The notes beneath the pieces are model-generated. The model was given only the letters and a program-made list of their open reading frames with translations, was not told where the DNA came from and searched no databases. A stretch of DNA of 64,000 nt from Apostichopus japonicus (lineage: Eukaryota; Echinodermata; Holothuroidea; Aspidochirotida; Stichopodidae), in assembly GCF_037975245.1 (NCBI RefSeq), contig NC_092562.1:1026501-1090500 (forward strand), written 5' to 3'. Made by a program: the position numbers and the translations under genes. Below are positions 53,201 through 57,105 of the stretch, one piece after another (position 1 is the stretch's first letter; every line of letters begins with the position of its first letter).

Positions 53201-55784
53201 AACAGATTTTATGGTCTACTTGGTATGTACACAATATTATAAATCAGTCCTTTTGTCTGTGGTACTACTGCCAGTGTGAGTCAAGCTGAAGTGGAACAAA
53301 ATCTGTCCACAAAAAACAACATACTGTACCAACAACAGAATTATGTTTATACCTATAGTATAAGATTTACCAAAAGCTTTACCACCCAATAAAGCCTGTT
53401 TCAAACTGTTTGGATTTTGACCACTGCTCTCCTAATACAACCTTTGACCCTTATTAAAGACAATACCAGTCAAGAACGTATTAAGAGGCATCTGCATATA
53501 ATCATCTAAATGCATAAGTAAAAGATTCACCTATACAGTTGAAATGAATTAATAGGGTTTACAAGGTTCTCAAATGACCTTTGACCTGCACCAAAAACAA
53601 ACTTACCACTAATGAGACTAATGAAAGCTGGACTTTATATTGAGTTTACAATGTTTTCATGTTATGAACATTGTTGACTTCAATTGACATGACCATTACC
53701 AAAAACAATACCAGAACCAAGAATCCATAGAGGCACCTACACAACAACTATGAGATTGACCAAAGCTAGACATATTGAGCTACTGTACAGTGTTTACATG
53801 GTTTTGACCACTGGTGGAATCATGTGACCTTTGGCATCCATCATAAACTGCGATAAAGATAGTAAACATTGAGGGGCACGAACAACTTATCTATATTGAT
53901 TCACCAAACCTTTTAATAATTGTTGAGTGAGCTTGTTTACAAGCGTTTCATATTTTTACCTCAAGTGACATTTGACCTCCACCAATACTGTAAACAGTCA
54001 AGAACTCACTGAGGAGCATCTATGTACAGTAGTTAGTATAATGTTTATGCATGCTACACATGATAGTTTTTGAAGTACTTAACACAACATTTTCCATAAT
54101 GCCAAAGTGATAAAATGCTTTCTTTTATTTTGTCTCCATTCAAACCGCCATTAATTAATTATTAATTAAACATTTACTTAATGTCAAATGTAAATGTAAA
54201 ACTCCAAATCTAGATACTCACACTGAGTGTAATCATGATGCTTCATCGGTGAGCTCTCTTTCTCTGGATATTTCTATCAGTACGTTTCTCTCTAATAAGA
54301 CTACATTATCAACACTCTCATCCAGTTAGCTTACCTTATCAACCCTCTCTATCTTATTAGCCTACATTACCAACTCTATCTTACTAGCCTATATTATCAA
54401 CTCTCTCCATCTAAATTAGCGTATATTATCAACTCTCTGTATCTTATTATCCTACATAATCAACTCTCTTTATCCTGTTGGCCTACATTACCAACACTCA
54501 TTACCTATAGCCTACATTATCAAGTCTATGTTATTAGTGTACATTATCAACTCTCTGTATCTTATTAGCCTAAATTATCAACAATTTCAAACAAGTTGGA
54601 AACATTAAAAAGGAAAAGTCCACCAAATGGAGCAGGAAGTTAAACTTGTATAAATCTGTAGTATATATACTGACTTATATTCATGCTATGCTACAAAATA
54701 CTGTACGCGGACACAACATCTCACAAAATGAAACACAATTAGAATGATATATGAGATACTAAGAATACTAACCACTCTCACATGTTGGACCTGCAAAATT
54801 TGCATTACAGTTGCAGACTTCACCAACACAGACACCATTCACACAAGGTGCGTTTGGACAACCTAGTAAATAGTGACAAAGAAAGGGAACATATGATGAG
54901 AAACACATCCAAGGTAAACAAGGTAAATATTTCAATGTGATATCAAATGTTGAAATGGTTTTGTTACAAAGCTTGAGAGTGAAATATTTGGATGATTGGA
55001 GCAACCTGTTTCTGTTGATGCAAACATGAGAGGTTACAAATAGCTGAGTAGAGATGGTCAAATATTGTACATTGTGCTAATTATCCTGATTGCAAAGGAT
55101 AAACCTTTAAGTTTCCTTCACAAAATGTTTTAAAGAAAACAAAGTAAACTGCAAATTTTTCCTTCACTCTAATATTTTCAGAATAAACATGAAAGTATGT
55201 TCAGTTTGAACTGAAAATACACAATAACATTTATAACAACATCAGGAGAAAACATAAAGCATGACAAAGATTATATAAAATATGTTACAGAAGAATGATA
55301 AAATTATGTCGTCAGTACATACTTCTTGTGTTACCTATCCAGCTTCTAGTACAAGGGCTGACATCACCACTAGATTGAAAACAGCTTGAGATGGCTAACA
55401 TTATTCTATGTCAGATACTAGCATATATGCAGTAGTAACACACCCTACTAAAGAGTGGTTACCGTGTATGGCCTGCATTGTTGATTGTCTTGGGCCTAAT
55501 GTCGAAGGTAATCATAAATAAATGTGTGATGATAAATGAGGATAAACAGCACAGGTAATATTCAACATGTTCATTTTAAACTGAAAATACCATAAATTGT
55601 ATAATAACATCAAAAAGGAATATAAAGCAAGATAAAGATGATGAAAGATATGATAAAATTTTAGAATGTCAGTACATACTTATTGTACAAAATGGCTGAA
55701 CGAATCCTGATGGACAACTGCACATGTCTGGAAACCCACGTATACAAGTACCTCCATTGAAGCAAGGAAAGTCATTGCAATCCA
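2076..55784 (-). CDS. Receptor-type protein tyrosine phosphatase, EGF/Calx-beta/HYR/Ig/FN3 ectodomain, tandem PTP domains (29 exons, partial at both ends)
   Basis: A single-pass membrane receptor predicted to dephosphorylate phosphotyrosine in the cytosol under control of its extracellular part. Numbering from the split codon at the right edge, the roughly 1,413 residues are: EGF 2-36, EGF 36-66, Calx-beta 66-195, HYR 195-276, cbEGF 276-327, HYR 327-410, EGF-like 410-451, Ig 451-547, FN3 547-652, FN3 652-747, membrane helix about 755-780, juxtamembrane to about 875, PTP D1 to about 1154, linker to about 1207, PTP D2 to 1413. Every junction uses GT and AG, and all phases match with no stop in frame. 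Ectodomain modules sit on phase 1-1 exons, while the catalytic half has the mixed phases usual for RPTP genes. The tandem D1/D2 core is certain. The chaining of the ectodomain to it rests on same-strand order and phase agreement. No signal peptide, start codon, stop codon or last D2 helix is seen. I recognise no named orthologue with this ectodomain, so no symbol is given. Confidence 0.9.
2546..3144. mobile_element. hAT-like MITE with internal minisatellite, 0.6 kb
   Basis: An inverted repeat of 19 bases, GGTCATTTCGCCCAACAAC on the left and its complement with one change on the right, lies seven bases inside perfect 8-bp direct repeats CAATCATG (2538-2545 and 3145-3152). The outermost bases of the two ends match poorly, so the exact tips are uncertain. 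Next to the right end (3053-3140) are several head-to-tail copies of a unit of about 20 bp containing GTTGGGCGAAATG. It lies in the intron between the last two D2 exons. Confidence 0.6.
3357..3496 (-). CDS. Exon 28: PTP D2, WPD replaced by WPP, Cys retained
   Basis: This 140-bp exon encodes [19 protein letters not shown] and ends KPLVVHC. The WPD loop reads W-P-P, so the general-acid Asp is gone (codon 3452-3454). The Cys of the signature motif is kept (3359-3361). The donor is GTATGT, leaving an Ile codon split as AT|T. Confidence 0.92.
4043..4171 (-). CDS. Exon 27: PTP D2, CVQYWPD
   Basis: This 129-bp phase 0-0 exon starts [15 protein letters not shown], the D2 counterpart of C-x-x-Y-W-P. 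It continues [16 protein letters not shown], where Y-x-x-R-x-F-x-V is conserved. It is separated from exon 26 by a 4.9-kb intron, yet the phases join cleanly. The donor is GTAAGT. Confidence 0.92.
4172..9078. other. 4.9-kb intron within D2
   Basis: This is the largest intron of the catalytic half, AT-rich with short A and T runs. I see no exon, no terminal inverted repeats and no RNA gene. The modest reading frames inside it have no recognisable composition or motif. Confidence 0.6.
9079..9213 (-). CDS. Exon 26: PTP D2, DFWRMIYDH
   Basis: This 135-bp phase 0-0 exon reads [28 protein letters not shown] and [15 protein letters not shown]-x-T-Q-x-P-L-P-x-T is typical of D2 domains, where D1 has Y-I-A-x-Q-G-P. 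The acceptor is tcttgtag and the donor is GTAAAC. Confidence 0.93.
10033..10109 (-). CDS. Exon 25: PTP D2, NYINASFV
   Basis: This 77-bp exon encodes [16 protein letters not shown] then [17 protein letters not shown] is a standard PTP motif. The preceding R-V-x-L strand is altered, reading KVFML. Same length and phases as D1 exon 17, as expected of an ancient domain duplication. Confidence 0.92.
10854..11013 (-). CDS. Exon 24: D1-D2 linker
   Basis: This 160-bp exon is rich in Ser, Thr, Asp and Gly ([19 protein letters not shown], then [12 protein letters not shown]). It ends [12 protein letters not shown], which takes the place of the K-N-R-Y loop in D2. The linker is longer and more polar than the short spacer of many RPTPs, giving candidate phosphorylation sites. 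The donor is GTAAGT. Confidence 0.88.
11654..11776 (-). CDS. Exon 23: PTP D1, last helices
   Basis: This 123-bp phase 0-0 exon reads [13 protein letters not shown], the Q-Y-x-F-x-x-x-x-L-x-E helix in diverged form, then [16 protein letters not shown] and ILREFE leading toward D2. The donor is GTGAGA. An equivalent exon for D2 is missing from the left end of the window. Confidence 0.9.
11777..13188. other. Intron between D1 exons 22 and 23
   Basis: This 1.4-kb intron shows no recognised element or exon on either strand. Confidence 0.6.
13189..13324 (-). CDS. Exon 22: PTP D1, P-loop and Q-loop
   Basis: This 136-bp exon completes the signature [12 protein letters not shown], with the phosphate-binding Arg in place. 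It runs to [12 protein letters not shown], where Q is the Q-loop glutamine that positions water for the second catalytic step. All main catalytic residues of D1 are therefore intact, and the domain is predicted to be active. The donor is GTATGC. Confidence 0.95.
14007..14155 (-). CDS. Exon 21: PTP D1, WPD loop and catalytic Cys
   Basis: This 149-bp exon contains [12 protein letters not shown], the intact WPD loop with its general-acid Asp (codon 14105-14107). It ends PLLIHC with the nucleophilic Cys at 14009-14011. The next codon (AG|T, Ser) is split over the intron, as in many RPTP genes. The donor is GTAAGA. Confidence 0.95.
14156..15653. other. Intron between D1 exons 20 and 21
   Basis: This 1.5-kb intron holds a short purine-rich GGGTGGGG stretch near 14510. 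Around 15390-15480 there is an imperfect inverted repeat built on ACCGG motifs (ATGGTACCGG on the left, CCGGTTTACCAT on the right), perhaps a small decayed element. Nothing coding is recognised. Confidence 0.45.
15654..15779 (-). CDS. Exon 20: PTP D1, CxxYWP
   Basis: This 126-bp phase 0-0 exon encodes [18 protein letters not shown] then [12 protein letters not shown]-x-x-Y-W-P is a conserved PTP surface motif, and I-R-T-L corresponds to the strand carrying V-R-x-F/L-x-x in other family members. The acceptor is ttctgcag and the donor is GTAAGT. Confidence 0.93.
16145..16242 (-). CDS. Exon 19: PTP D1, DFWRLIWEQ
   Basis: This 98-bp exon reads [18 protein letters not shown] then [22 protein letters not shown] and I-V-M-L are core PTP motifs. 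The final K joins ERC of the next exon, giving K-E-R-C where K-x-K-C is usual. The donor is GTAACC. Confidence 0.94.
16946..16982 (-). CDS. Exon 18: PTP D1 micro-exon YIASQ
   Basis: This 37-bp exon encodes [12 protein letters not shown], the Y-I-A-x-Q-G-P motif, with the Gly codon split over the next junction. The acceptor is ctcttcag and the donor is GTAAAT. It is too short to stand out alone, but phase and motif leave no gap between its neighbours. Confidence 0.92.
17749..17825 (-). CDS. Exon 17: PTP D1, YDHCRV and YYNASFI
   Basis: This 77-bp exon supplies [12 protein letters not shown] and [10 protein letters not shown], the conserved D-H-x-R-V-x-L and D-Y-x-N-A-x-x-I motifs of classical PTPs. 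The donor is GTAAGA after TTG. Intron phases match the D2 copy at 10033-10109, which is also 77 bp. Confidence 0.94.
18181..18271 (-). CDS. Exon 16: PTP D1, start of catalytic domain
   Basis: This 91-bp exon reads [20 protein letters not shown] then [14 protein letters not shown] is the pTyr-recognition loop, where K-N-R-Y is usual. The Tyr completed across the next junction starts the YDH motif. The phase 0 start follows directly on EHEFG of exon 15. Confidence 0.93.
18675..18901 (-). CDS. Exon 15: juxtamembrane region and wedge helix
   Basis: This 227-bp exon starts with a Ser/Thr/Lys-rich stretch ([15 protein letters not shown]). It continues to [18 protein letters not shown] and then [16 protein letters not shown], matching the P-I-x-x-x-x-F-x-x-Y-I helix that precedes D1 in RPTPs. 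Tyr in I-Y-G-N (codon at 18765-18767) fits the pY-x-N consensus for Grb2-type SH2 domains; this is inference. The donor GTAAGA gives phase 0. Confidence 0.88.
19339..19397 (-). CDS. Exon 14: cytoplasmic juxtamembrane, stop-transfer
   Basis: This 59-bp exon encodes [19 protein letters not shown], beginning with the basic cluster right after the membrane helix. The acceptor is ctccacag and the donor is GTCAGT. Phase fits on both sides. Small juxtamembrane exons are often alternatively spliced in RPTPs, but nothing here shows that. Confidence 0.85.
19398..20932. other. Intron between transmembrane and juxtamembrane exons
   Basis: This 1.5-kb intron has a short (TA)n run near 20846. No exon or element is recognised, and the reading frames inside look like chance. 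Confidence 0.55.
20933..21032 (-). CDS. Exon 13: transmembrane segment
   Basis: This 100-bp exon (phase 1 in, phase 2 out) encodes DPESAGSS and then an unbroken run of about 25 Ile, Val, Leu, Ala and Phe residues ending in VIVVR. It is the only strongly hydrophobic stretch in the gene and sits between the last FN3 and the cytoplasmic exons. The charged RKRK that follows, over the junction to exon 14, is the expected stop-transfer signal and sets the N-out, C-in orientation. The donor is GTGAGT. Confidence 0.93.
21752..21971 (-). CDS. Exon 12: second part of the membrane-proximal FN3 domain
   Basis: This 220-bp exon is phase 0 at its start and phase 1 at its end. It reads [13 protein letters not shown], then [20 protein letters not shown] and [10 protein letters not shown], i.e. 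FN3 strands C to G with the L-x-P-x-T-x-Y corner. The start at 21971 is chosen because, of three nearby AG acceptors within tgcagtgcag, only this one restores the phase left by exon 11. The donor is GTAATC. Confidence 0.82.
22800..22864 (-). CDS. Exon 11: first part of the membrane-proximal FN3 domain
   Basis: This 65-bp exon starts in phase 1 and ends in phase 0. It encodes [21 protein letters not shown], the A and B strands of an FN3 up to the conserved Trp. The acceptor is ttctacag and the donor is GTAAGA. Splitting an FN3 just after the Trp is common in RPTP genes. Confidence 0.8.
22865..25312. other. Intron between the two FN3 domains
   Basis: This 2.4-kb intron includes a decayed-looking stretch at about 23800-24350. 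There GATGTCATCAGG occurs twice, 67 bp apart, followed by GC-rich motifs such as GGGCTTTGCCCCCTAGACC, typical of old interspersed repeats. No ends or duplication can be defined, and no exon is seen. Confidence 0.45.
25313..25627 (-). CDS. Exon 10: fibronectin type III domain
   Basis: This 315-bp phase 1-1 exon encodes a complete FN3 module of 105 residues: [19 protein letters not shown], then [12 protein letters not shown], the L-x-S-D-R-N-Y turn in [16 protein letters not shown], and [18 protein letters not shown]. The B-strand Trp, the C-strand Tyr and the tyrosine-corner Tyr are all present. The donor is GTAAGT and the acceptor is accttccag. Confidence 0.92.
26131..26330 (-). pseudogene. 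Decayed tandem copy of the Ig-domain exon
   Basis: This stretch aligns closely with the 3' two-thirds of the functional Ig exon at 26467-26754. Shared blocks include CACAAAGCCTGT, CAGAAGAACTGATCAT and TCTGATCTAGA in the same order and orientation. A deletion of about 8 bases before the DDQFFC region shifts the frame and brings in a stop, so it cannot encode the domain. A donor-like GTAGGT remains. It reads as a tandem exon duplication that has died. Confidence 0.75.
26467..26754 (-). CDS. Exon 9: Ig-like domain
   Basis: This 288-bp phase 1-1 exon is open throughout. It shows the Ig cysteine pair: [13 protein letters not shown] in the B-strand position and [15 protein letters not shown] in the F-strand position, about 58 residues apart. 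The D-x-x-F-x-C form replaces the common D-x-G-x-Y-x-C, and no central Trp is seen in the C strand. A diverged member or other beta-sandwich is possible. The donor is GTAAGT after TAC A. A decayed copy lies at 26131-26330. Confidence 0.7.
26755..31406. other. 4.7-kb intron upstream of the Ig exon
   Basis: Apart from the direct repeats at 28121-29931, I see only AT-rich sequence. No exon with Ig, FN3 or EGF features is found. Confidence 0.5.
28121..29931. repeat. Pair of direct repeats about 1.66 kb apart in the Ig-upstream intron
   Basis: A block beginning CAAAAGACATGGA is found at 28121 and again at 29777. Both copies run through GCTGACTTTG, AAGTGCCAATTTATTTAC and GAGTCATAAAAA to ATGNAATCAT (about 28320 and 29931). 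A shorter third copy follows at about 29985-30035. The sequence between the two long copies has no recognised coding or TIR structure. This could be a local duplication or the remnant ends of an element. Confidence 0.6.
31407..31529 (-). CDS. Exon 8: Cys-rich EGF-like module
   Basis: This 123-bp phase 1-1 exon has nine cysteines in 41 residues, including [13 protein letters not shown] and [12 protein letters not shown]. The alternation of C-x-C, C-x(4)-C and G-x-C resembles small EGF or Tie-type repeats, but the spacing is not a canonical EGF. The acceptor is catttacag and the donor is GTAAGG. An intronic tandem repeat begins directly upstream of its acceptor. Confidence 0.75.
31530..31850. 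repeat. Tandem repeat, about 100-bp unit, next to an exon acceptor
   Basis: Three head-to-tail copies of a unit holding AAAGACAGTA, TTAGAGTACAGCTTGAAGAA and CACAGAGGGGTGAA begin at 31541, 31640 and 31744. The array starts within a few bases of the acceptor of the EGF-like exon 8, so it extends from the polypyrimidine tract into the intron. Copies diverge by several bases each. Confidence 0.8.
31851..33692. other. Intron between HYR exon 7 and EGF-like exon 8
   Basis: About 1.8 kb beyond the tandem array with no recognised exon or element. Confidence 0.5.
33693..33941 (-). CDS. Exon 7: second HYR domain
   Basis: This 249-bp phase 1-1 exon carries [48 protein letters not shown] and CTFDVIVQ. 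These are the same landmarks as exon 5 but a diverged sequence, so it is an old duplicate and not part of the recent tandem array. It lies between the calcium-binding EGF and the Cys-rich module, so the two HYR domains are not adjacent. Confidence 0.88.
34315..35509. mobile_element. hAT-type element with internal tandem repeats, 1.2 kb
   Basis: The left end TAGTGTTTACACAGGT and the right end (inverted TAGTGTTTGCACGGGT) form TIRs of 16 bp with two mismatches. Perfect 8-bp TSDs ATTTAAGC lie at 34307-34314 and 35510-35517. Both subterminal regions carry GGGTACCCG motifs. Inside, a block with CCACATGGTAGCCTAACACC and CACTAAGTCAAT recurs at 34911, 35043, 35172 and 35340. A shorter AGGAACCGGGTAGTATCG block occurs twice near the right end. 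No transposase is present. Confidence 0.88.
35518..36999. other. Intron sequence between HYR exon 7 and cbEGF exon 6
   Basis: AT-rich sequence with no recognised exon or repeat ends. Confidence 0.5.
37000..37152 (-). CDS. Exon 6: calcium-binding-type EGF domain
   Basis: This 153-bp phase 1-1 exon starts [15 protein letters not shown] and continues with [18 protein letters not shown]. The leading D-x-D-E-C and the C-x-N-x-x-G-x-Y/F core are the calcium-binding EGF signature. The third disulphide loop is longer than usual, with a PPGQQP insert before the last Cys. The donor is GTAAAT and the acceptor is tggtacag. Confidence 0.88.
37153..41787. other. 4.6-kb intron between HYR exon 5 and cbEGF exon 6
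   Basis: Contains a short (TGCA)n run near 37505, the TGACCT-rich array at 39000-39840, and further units at 40280 and 40560-40760. No exon is recognised. A reading frame at 41297-41497 on the minus strand lacks splice signals and domain features. Confidence 0.5.
39000..39840. repeat. Degenerate tandem array of a TGACCT-rich dispersed repeat
   Basis: Several diverged units of roughly 130 bp each contain a TGACCTTTGACCTCCA-like motif, CTTGTACTCA, and a GTATGAAGTTCATCCA-like stretch followed by GTTATCATGTTT. Related single units occur near 40280 and 40560-40760, and inside the hAT element at 46880-48170 and 53530-54010. This is one repeat family scattered through the introns. Its class is unknown to me. 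Confidence 0.7.
41788..42030 (-). CDS. Exon 5: HYR (hyalin repeat) domain
   Basis: This 243-bp phase 1-1 exon holds one complete HYR module of 81 residues: [18 protein letters not shown], then [30 protein letters not shown] and a final CRFLVTVV. All landmarks are present: PP-x-I-x-x-CP, W-x-x-P-x-A-x-D, G-x-x-x-V-x-Y-x-A-x-D and C-x-F-x-V-x-V. HYR modules have an Ig-like fold and are linked to adhesion, as in echinoderm hyalin. Three truncated tandem copies of its 5' part lie just upstream (42029-42375). Confidence 0.9.
42029..42375 (-). repeat. Tandem array of truncated HYR exon copies
   Basis: Units start with ATCTAACAAA at 42029, 42144, 42258 and 42364 on the plus strand (periods 115, 114 and 106 bp). 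Each of the three extra units repeats, on the minus strand, the acceptor and first 25-30 codons of exon 5 ([16 protein letters not shown], then AAATTVTF). Each then runs straight into the next unit's acceptor. The second half of the HYR domain and a proper donor are missing from every extra unit. Only the copy at 41788-42030 is complete. Whether any partial copy is ever spliced in is unknown. Confidence 0.85.
42467..46357. other. Large-intron sequence upstream of the HYR array
   Basis: About 3.9 kb between the HYR array and the hAT element. It is AT-rich with scattered short frames on the plus strand. No exon, RNA gene or defined element is recognised. Confidence 0.5.
46366..49541. mobile_element. 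hAT-type element, 3.2 kb, perfect TIR and TSD
   Basis: The TIR TAGGGTTGGGCGATAT is 16 bp and perfect at both ends. It is flanked by perfect 8-bp TSDs GCTTCCAG at 46358-46365 and 49542-49549. A second inverted motif, AATTATCGCGATAA, lies near each end and may be a subterminal transposase site. The interior is a patchwork. It has GC-rich motifs near 46560-46640, copies of the TGACCT-rich repeat (two of them about 145 bp apart at 47890 and 48036), and a (CA)n tract at 48173-48205. I see no hAT transposase, so the element looks non-autonomous and enlarged by nested repeats. Confidence 0.92.
47870..48210. repeat. Two TGACC-rich units ending in a CA microsatellite
   Basis: Two tandem units share TGGTGACC, AATGACCT, CCACCAAAAACGATAGGC-like and GAGATATCNTGTTTACAAGC blocks, about 145 bp apart. 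They end in GCTGGGCGTCACAAACACAC and a CA repeat. They lie inside the hAT element 46366-49541 and belong to the same family as 39000-39840. Confidence 0.75.
50141..50410 (-). CDS. Exon 4: C-terminal half of the Calx-beta domain
   Basis: This 270-bp phase 1-1 exon has acceptor ctgtacag and donor GTAAGT. Recognisable Calx-beta features are [12 protein letters not shown] (the slot of the usual A-x-x-x-D-Y/F motif), [26 protein letters not shown] (the E-x-F-x-L strand) and the terminal [12 protein letters not shown], matching the family's characteristic closing I-x-D-D-D. An intron inside the domain splits it from exon 3. Confidence 0.85.
50730..51267. mobile_element. Palindromic MITE, 0.54 kb
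   Basis: The left end TAGAGTGCTTTTACACTA and the right end (inverted TAGGGTGCTTTTACACTA) match at 17 of 18 bases. The 8-bp flanks do not match, so this is not clearly hAT. The TA at each end would fit a TA target site as in Tc1/mariner elements, but that is ambiguous. The interior has several AGATCTGA and GATCCG motifs. It lies in the intron that splits the Calx-beta domain. Confidence 0.65.
52188..52304 (-). CDS. Exon 3: N-terminal half of a Calx-beta domain
   Basis: This 117-bp phase 1-1 exon ends in GTTTGG as donor. It contains [19 protein letters not shown] followed by [11 protein letters not shown]. The pattern of a beta strand, Thr-Glu-Gly, Val-rich strand and Cys-Arg matches the start of Calx-beta modules (Na/Ca exchanger, integrin beta4, FREM and ADGRV1 families). 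It makes sense only joined to exon 4, which supplies the acidic C-terminal half. Exons 3 and 4 together give a domain of about 130 residues. Calx-beta modules often bind calcium, but I cannot judge that here. Confidence 0.75.
53530..54010. repeat. Diverged units of the TGACCT-rich repeat
   Basis: Units with AATGACCTTTGACCTGCACC, CAAAAACAAT, and TTGACTTCAATTGACAT-like and GTGACATTTGACCTCCACC stretches follow one another at intervals of roughly 120-140 bp. They match the family at 39000-39840 and 47870-48170. Confidence 0.65.
54297..54592. repeat. Minisatellite, about 33-bp unit
   Basis: About eight or nine imperfect copies of a unit reading ATCAACTCTCTGTATCTTAT then TAGCCTACATT run head to tail. 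Copies vary in length and sequence. Intronic, upstream of the Calx-beta exons. Confidence 0.8.
54773..54862 (-). CDS. Exon 2: compact EGF-like domain
   Basis: This 90-bp phase 1-1 exon encodes a short EGF module, [11 protein letters not shown] followed by [12 protein letters not shown]. The spacing resembles the small EGF repeats of tenascin- and Tie-like proteins. The acceptor is acctag and the donor is GTTAGT, acceptable but weaker than its neighbours. Confidence 0.85.
55190..55690. repeat. Duplicated intron segment around the first EGF donor
   Basis: Two similar blocks, about 55190-55330 and 55560-55690, share AACTGAAAATAC, ATAACATCA, ATAAAGCA and GTCAGTACATACTT. The second ends at the donor of EGF exon 1. 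The first has the same donor-like sequence but is not followed by a recognisable EGF exon. It may be the remains of a duplicated exon and intron. Confidence 0.6.
55680..55784 (-). CDS. Exon 1 of the visible gene: EGF-like domain
   Basis: This 105-bp exon is phase 1 at both ends. It reads from [14 protein letters not shown] to CSCPSGF and has the six-cysteine spacing of an EGF module, probably for adhesion or ligand binding. The acceptor is ttgccag and the donor is GTATGT after ATA A. It is the most upstream exon I can recognise. Its first codon is split, so an earlier exon must exist, probably to the right of this window. Confidence 0.85.
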   Translation of the reverse strand, partial: WIAMTFLASMEVLVYVGFQTCAVVHQDSFSHFVQ

Positions 55785-56365
55785 CTGGCAAGAAAGAAAA
55801 TGCTTATTCAATAAAAATCACTGGTTAAGACACATTTTTATGATAGCTGGTTCATGTGACAAAATATGATCTTACCTTTTAATGGAATTAGAAACAGATT
55901 TAGCAACTCTCTGAAACTTGGGTGTGCTTGATACAATATAAATATGTACACATATTTTAAAGGTGTCCAGGGATTAATTGACACTACATTGATCTGCTGA
56001 GCTGTAGTGAAACTTAGTTCACATTTAAGGATTGATGTACTCTCATGACAAATATATGAAATAAAAGATGAAAATTTCTACATGGGTATTGTCCATCTGT
56101 TACAGTATGTTAAAATAGCCTAGCACAAGTAGATCCTTCACACTAACAACCCAAAAGTGTAGACTTTATATTTTATGTTGCACAGGCTAAAGTATACAGG
56201 CTTTTGAAAGTCTTGAGGCTACACTTTGCTGACCTGTGGTTCAGTCCATAATATATACTGTAAAAGTGTATACAAGTCTTTACACAATATGTGTTCAATA
56301 CATTAGGCCCATTTGTATTTACCATGATAAAGCTAACTTTAACAGAGAAGGATTTTGATGTTGAT

Positions 56366-57097
56366 CAGTGGTGTTGCCAGACATTTCAATCTGGGGGGGG
56401 GGGGGGGCACAGGGAGGTCACAGCCCTTAATTATGGGGCACATAGCGGATGCGGTCTTGGGAGGGATGTTAGGGGAGGGGGTGTTTGAGAAATTGTTGAT
56501 TAATTGAGGGTCCTTAGATGCAATCTGGTGCTATATTTTGCAACTTGAAGTAACTTTATGTTCAAGAATTTTCGGGCTTATTGTGTCCGATATTTACGTT
56601 TTTAATTGAGGCATTTTAAAAAGTTATACAAAAATGGAAATTAACCCTTTTGCTCTGATAATGTTTTAAATTAGAGTGTTGACATTTCATGCAGGGTAGT
56701 AGTGAAGTTTTAGCACTAGTGATTCAAGCTGGGGCCTCTGTGACCTTGTTAGTGAGGAAACAACTGGTTACTGTGATGGTCGGTGGAAAGAAGTTTAACT
56801 GAAGAACATAATACATTTTGTCCTTTGTAAAAAAGGTTTGTTTGAGTAATTTTGTTAACACTACAAATCGAATCTGGGGGGGAGGGGGGCACCTGGAGGG
56901 GCCCGAGTTTTGTTTGGGATGGTCAGTGGAAAGAAGTTTAACTGAAGAACATAATACGTTTTGTCCTTTGTAAAAAAGGTTTGTTTGAGTAATTTTGTTA
57001 ACACTACAAATCGAATCTGAGGGGGGCACCTGGAGGGGCCCGATTTTTGTTTGGGAGGGCATGTGCCCACCCCCCACCCCCCTTGGTGATGCCACTG
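56366..57097. mobile_element. hAT-type MITE with internal tandem duplication, 0.73 kb
   Basis: The left end CAGTGGTGTTGCCAGA and the right end (inverted CAGTGGCATCACCAAG) are imperfect TIRs. The flanks ATGTTGAT (56358-56365) and CTGTTGAT (57098-57105) match at 7 of 8 bases. Long G and C runs lie inside each end. A 143-bp segment with GGAAAGAAGTTTAACTGAAG is present twice in tandem, from about 56775 and 56918. The reading frames in it are not transposase. Confidence 0.75.
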
Positions 57098-57105
57098 CTG
57101 TTGAT

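Larger units (their letters stand above)
52305..54772. other. Intron between the second EGF and the Calx-beta domain
   Basis: This 2.5-kb intron contains TGACCT-rich repeat units (53530-54010) and the minisatellite at 54297-54592. No exon is recognised. Confidence 0.5.

Noticed and set aside
56724-57095. 123-codon minus-strand frame with repeated peptide
   Set aside because: The peptide repeat is simply the 143-bp tandem duplication inside a MITE, with Pro runs from C tracts.
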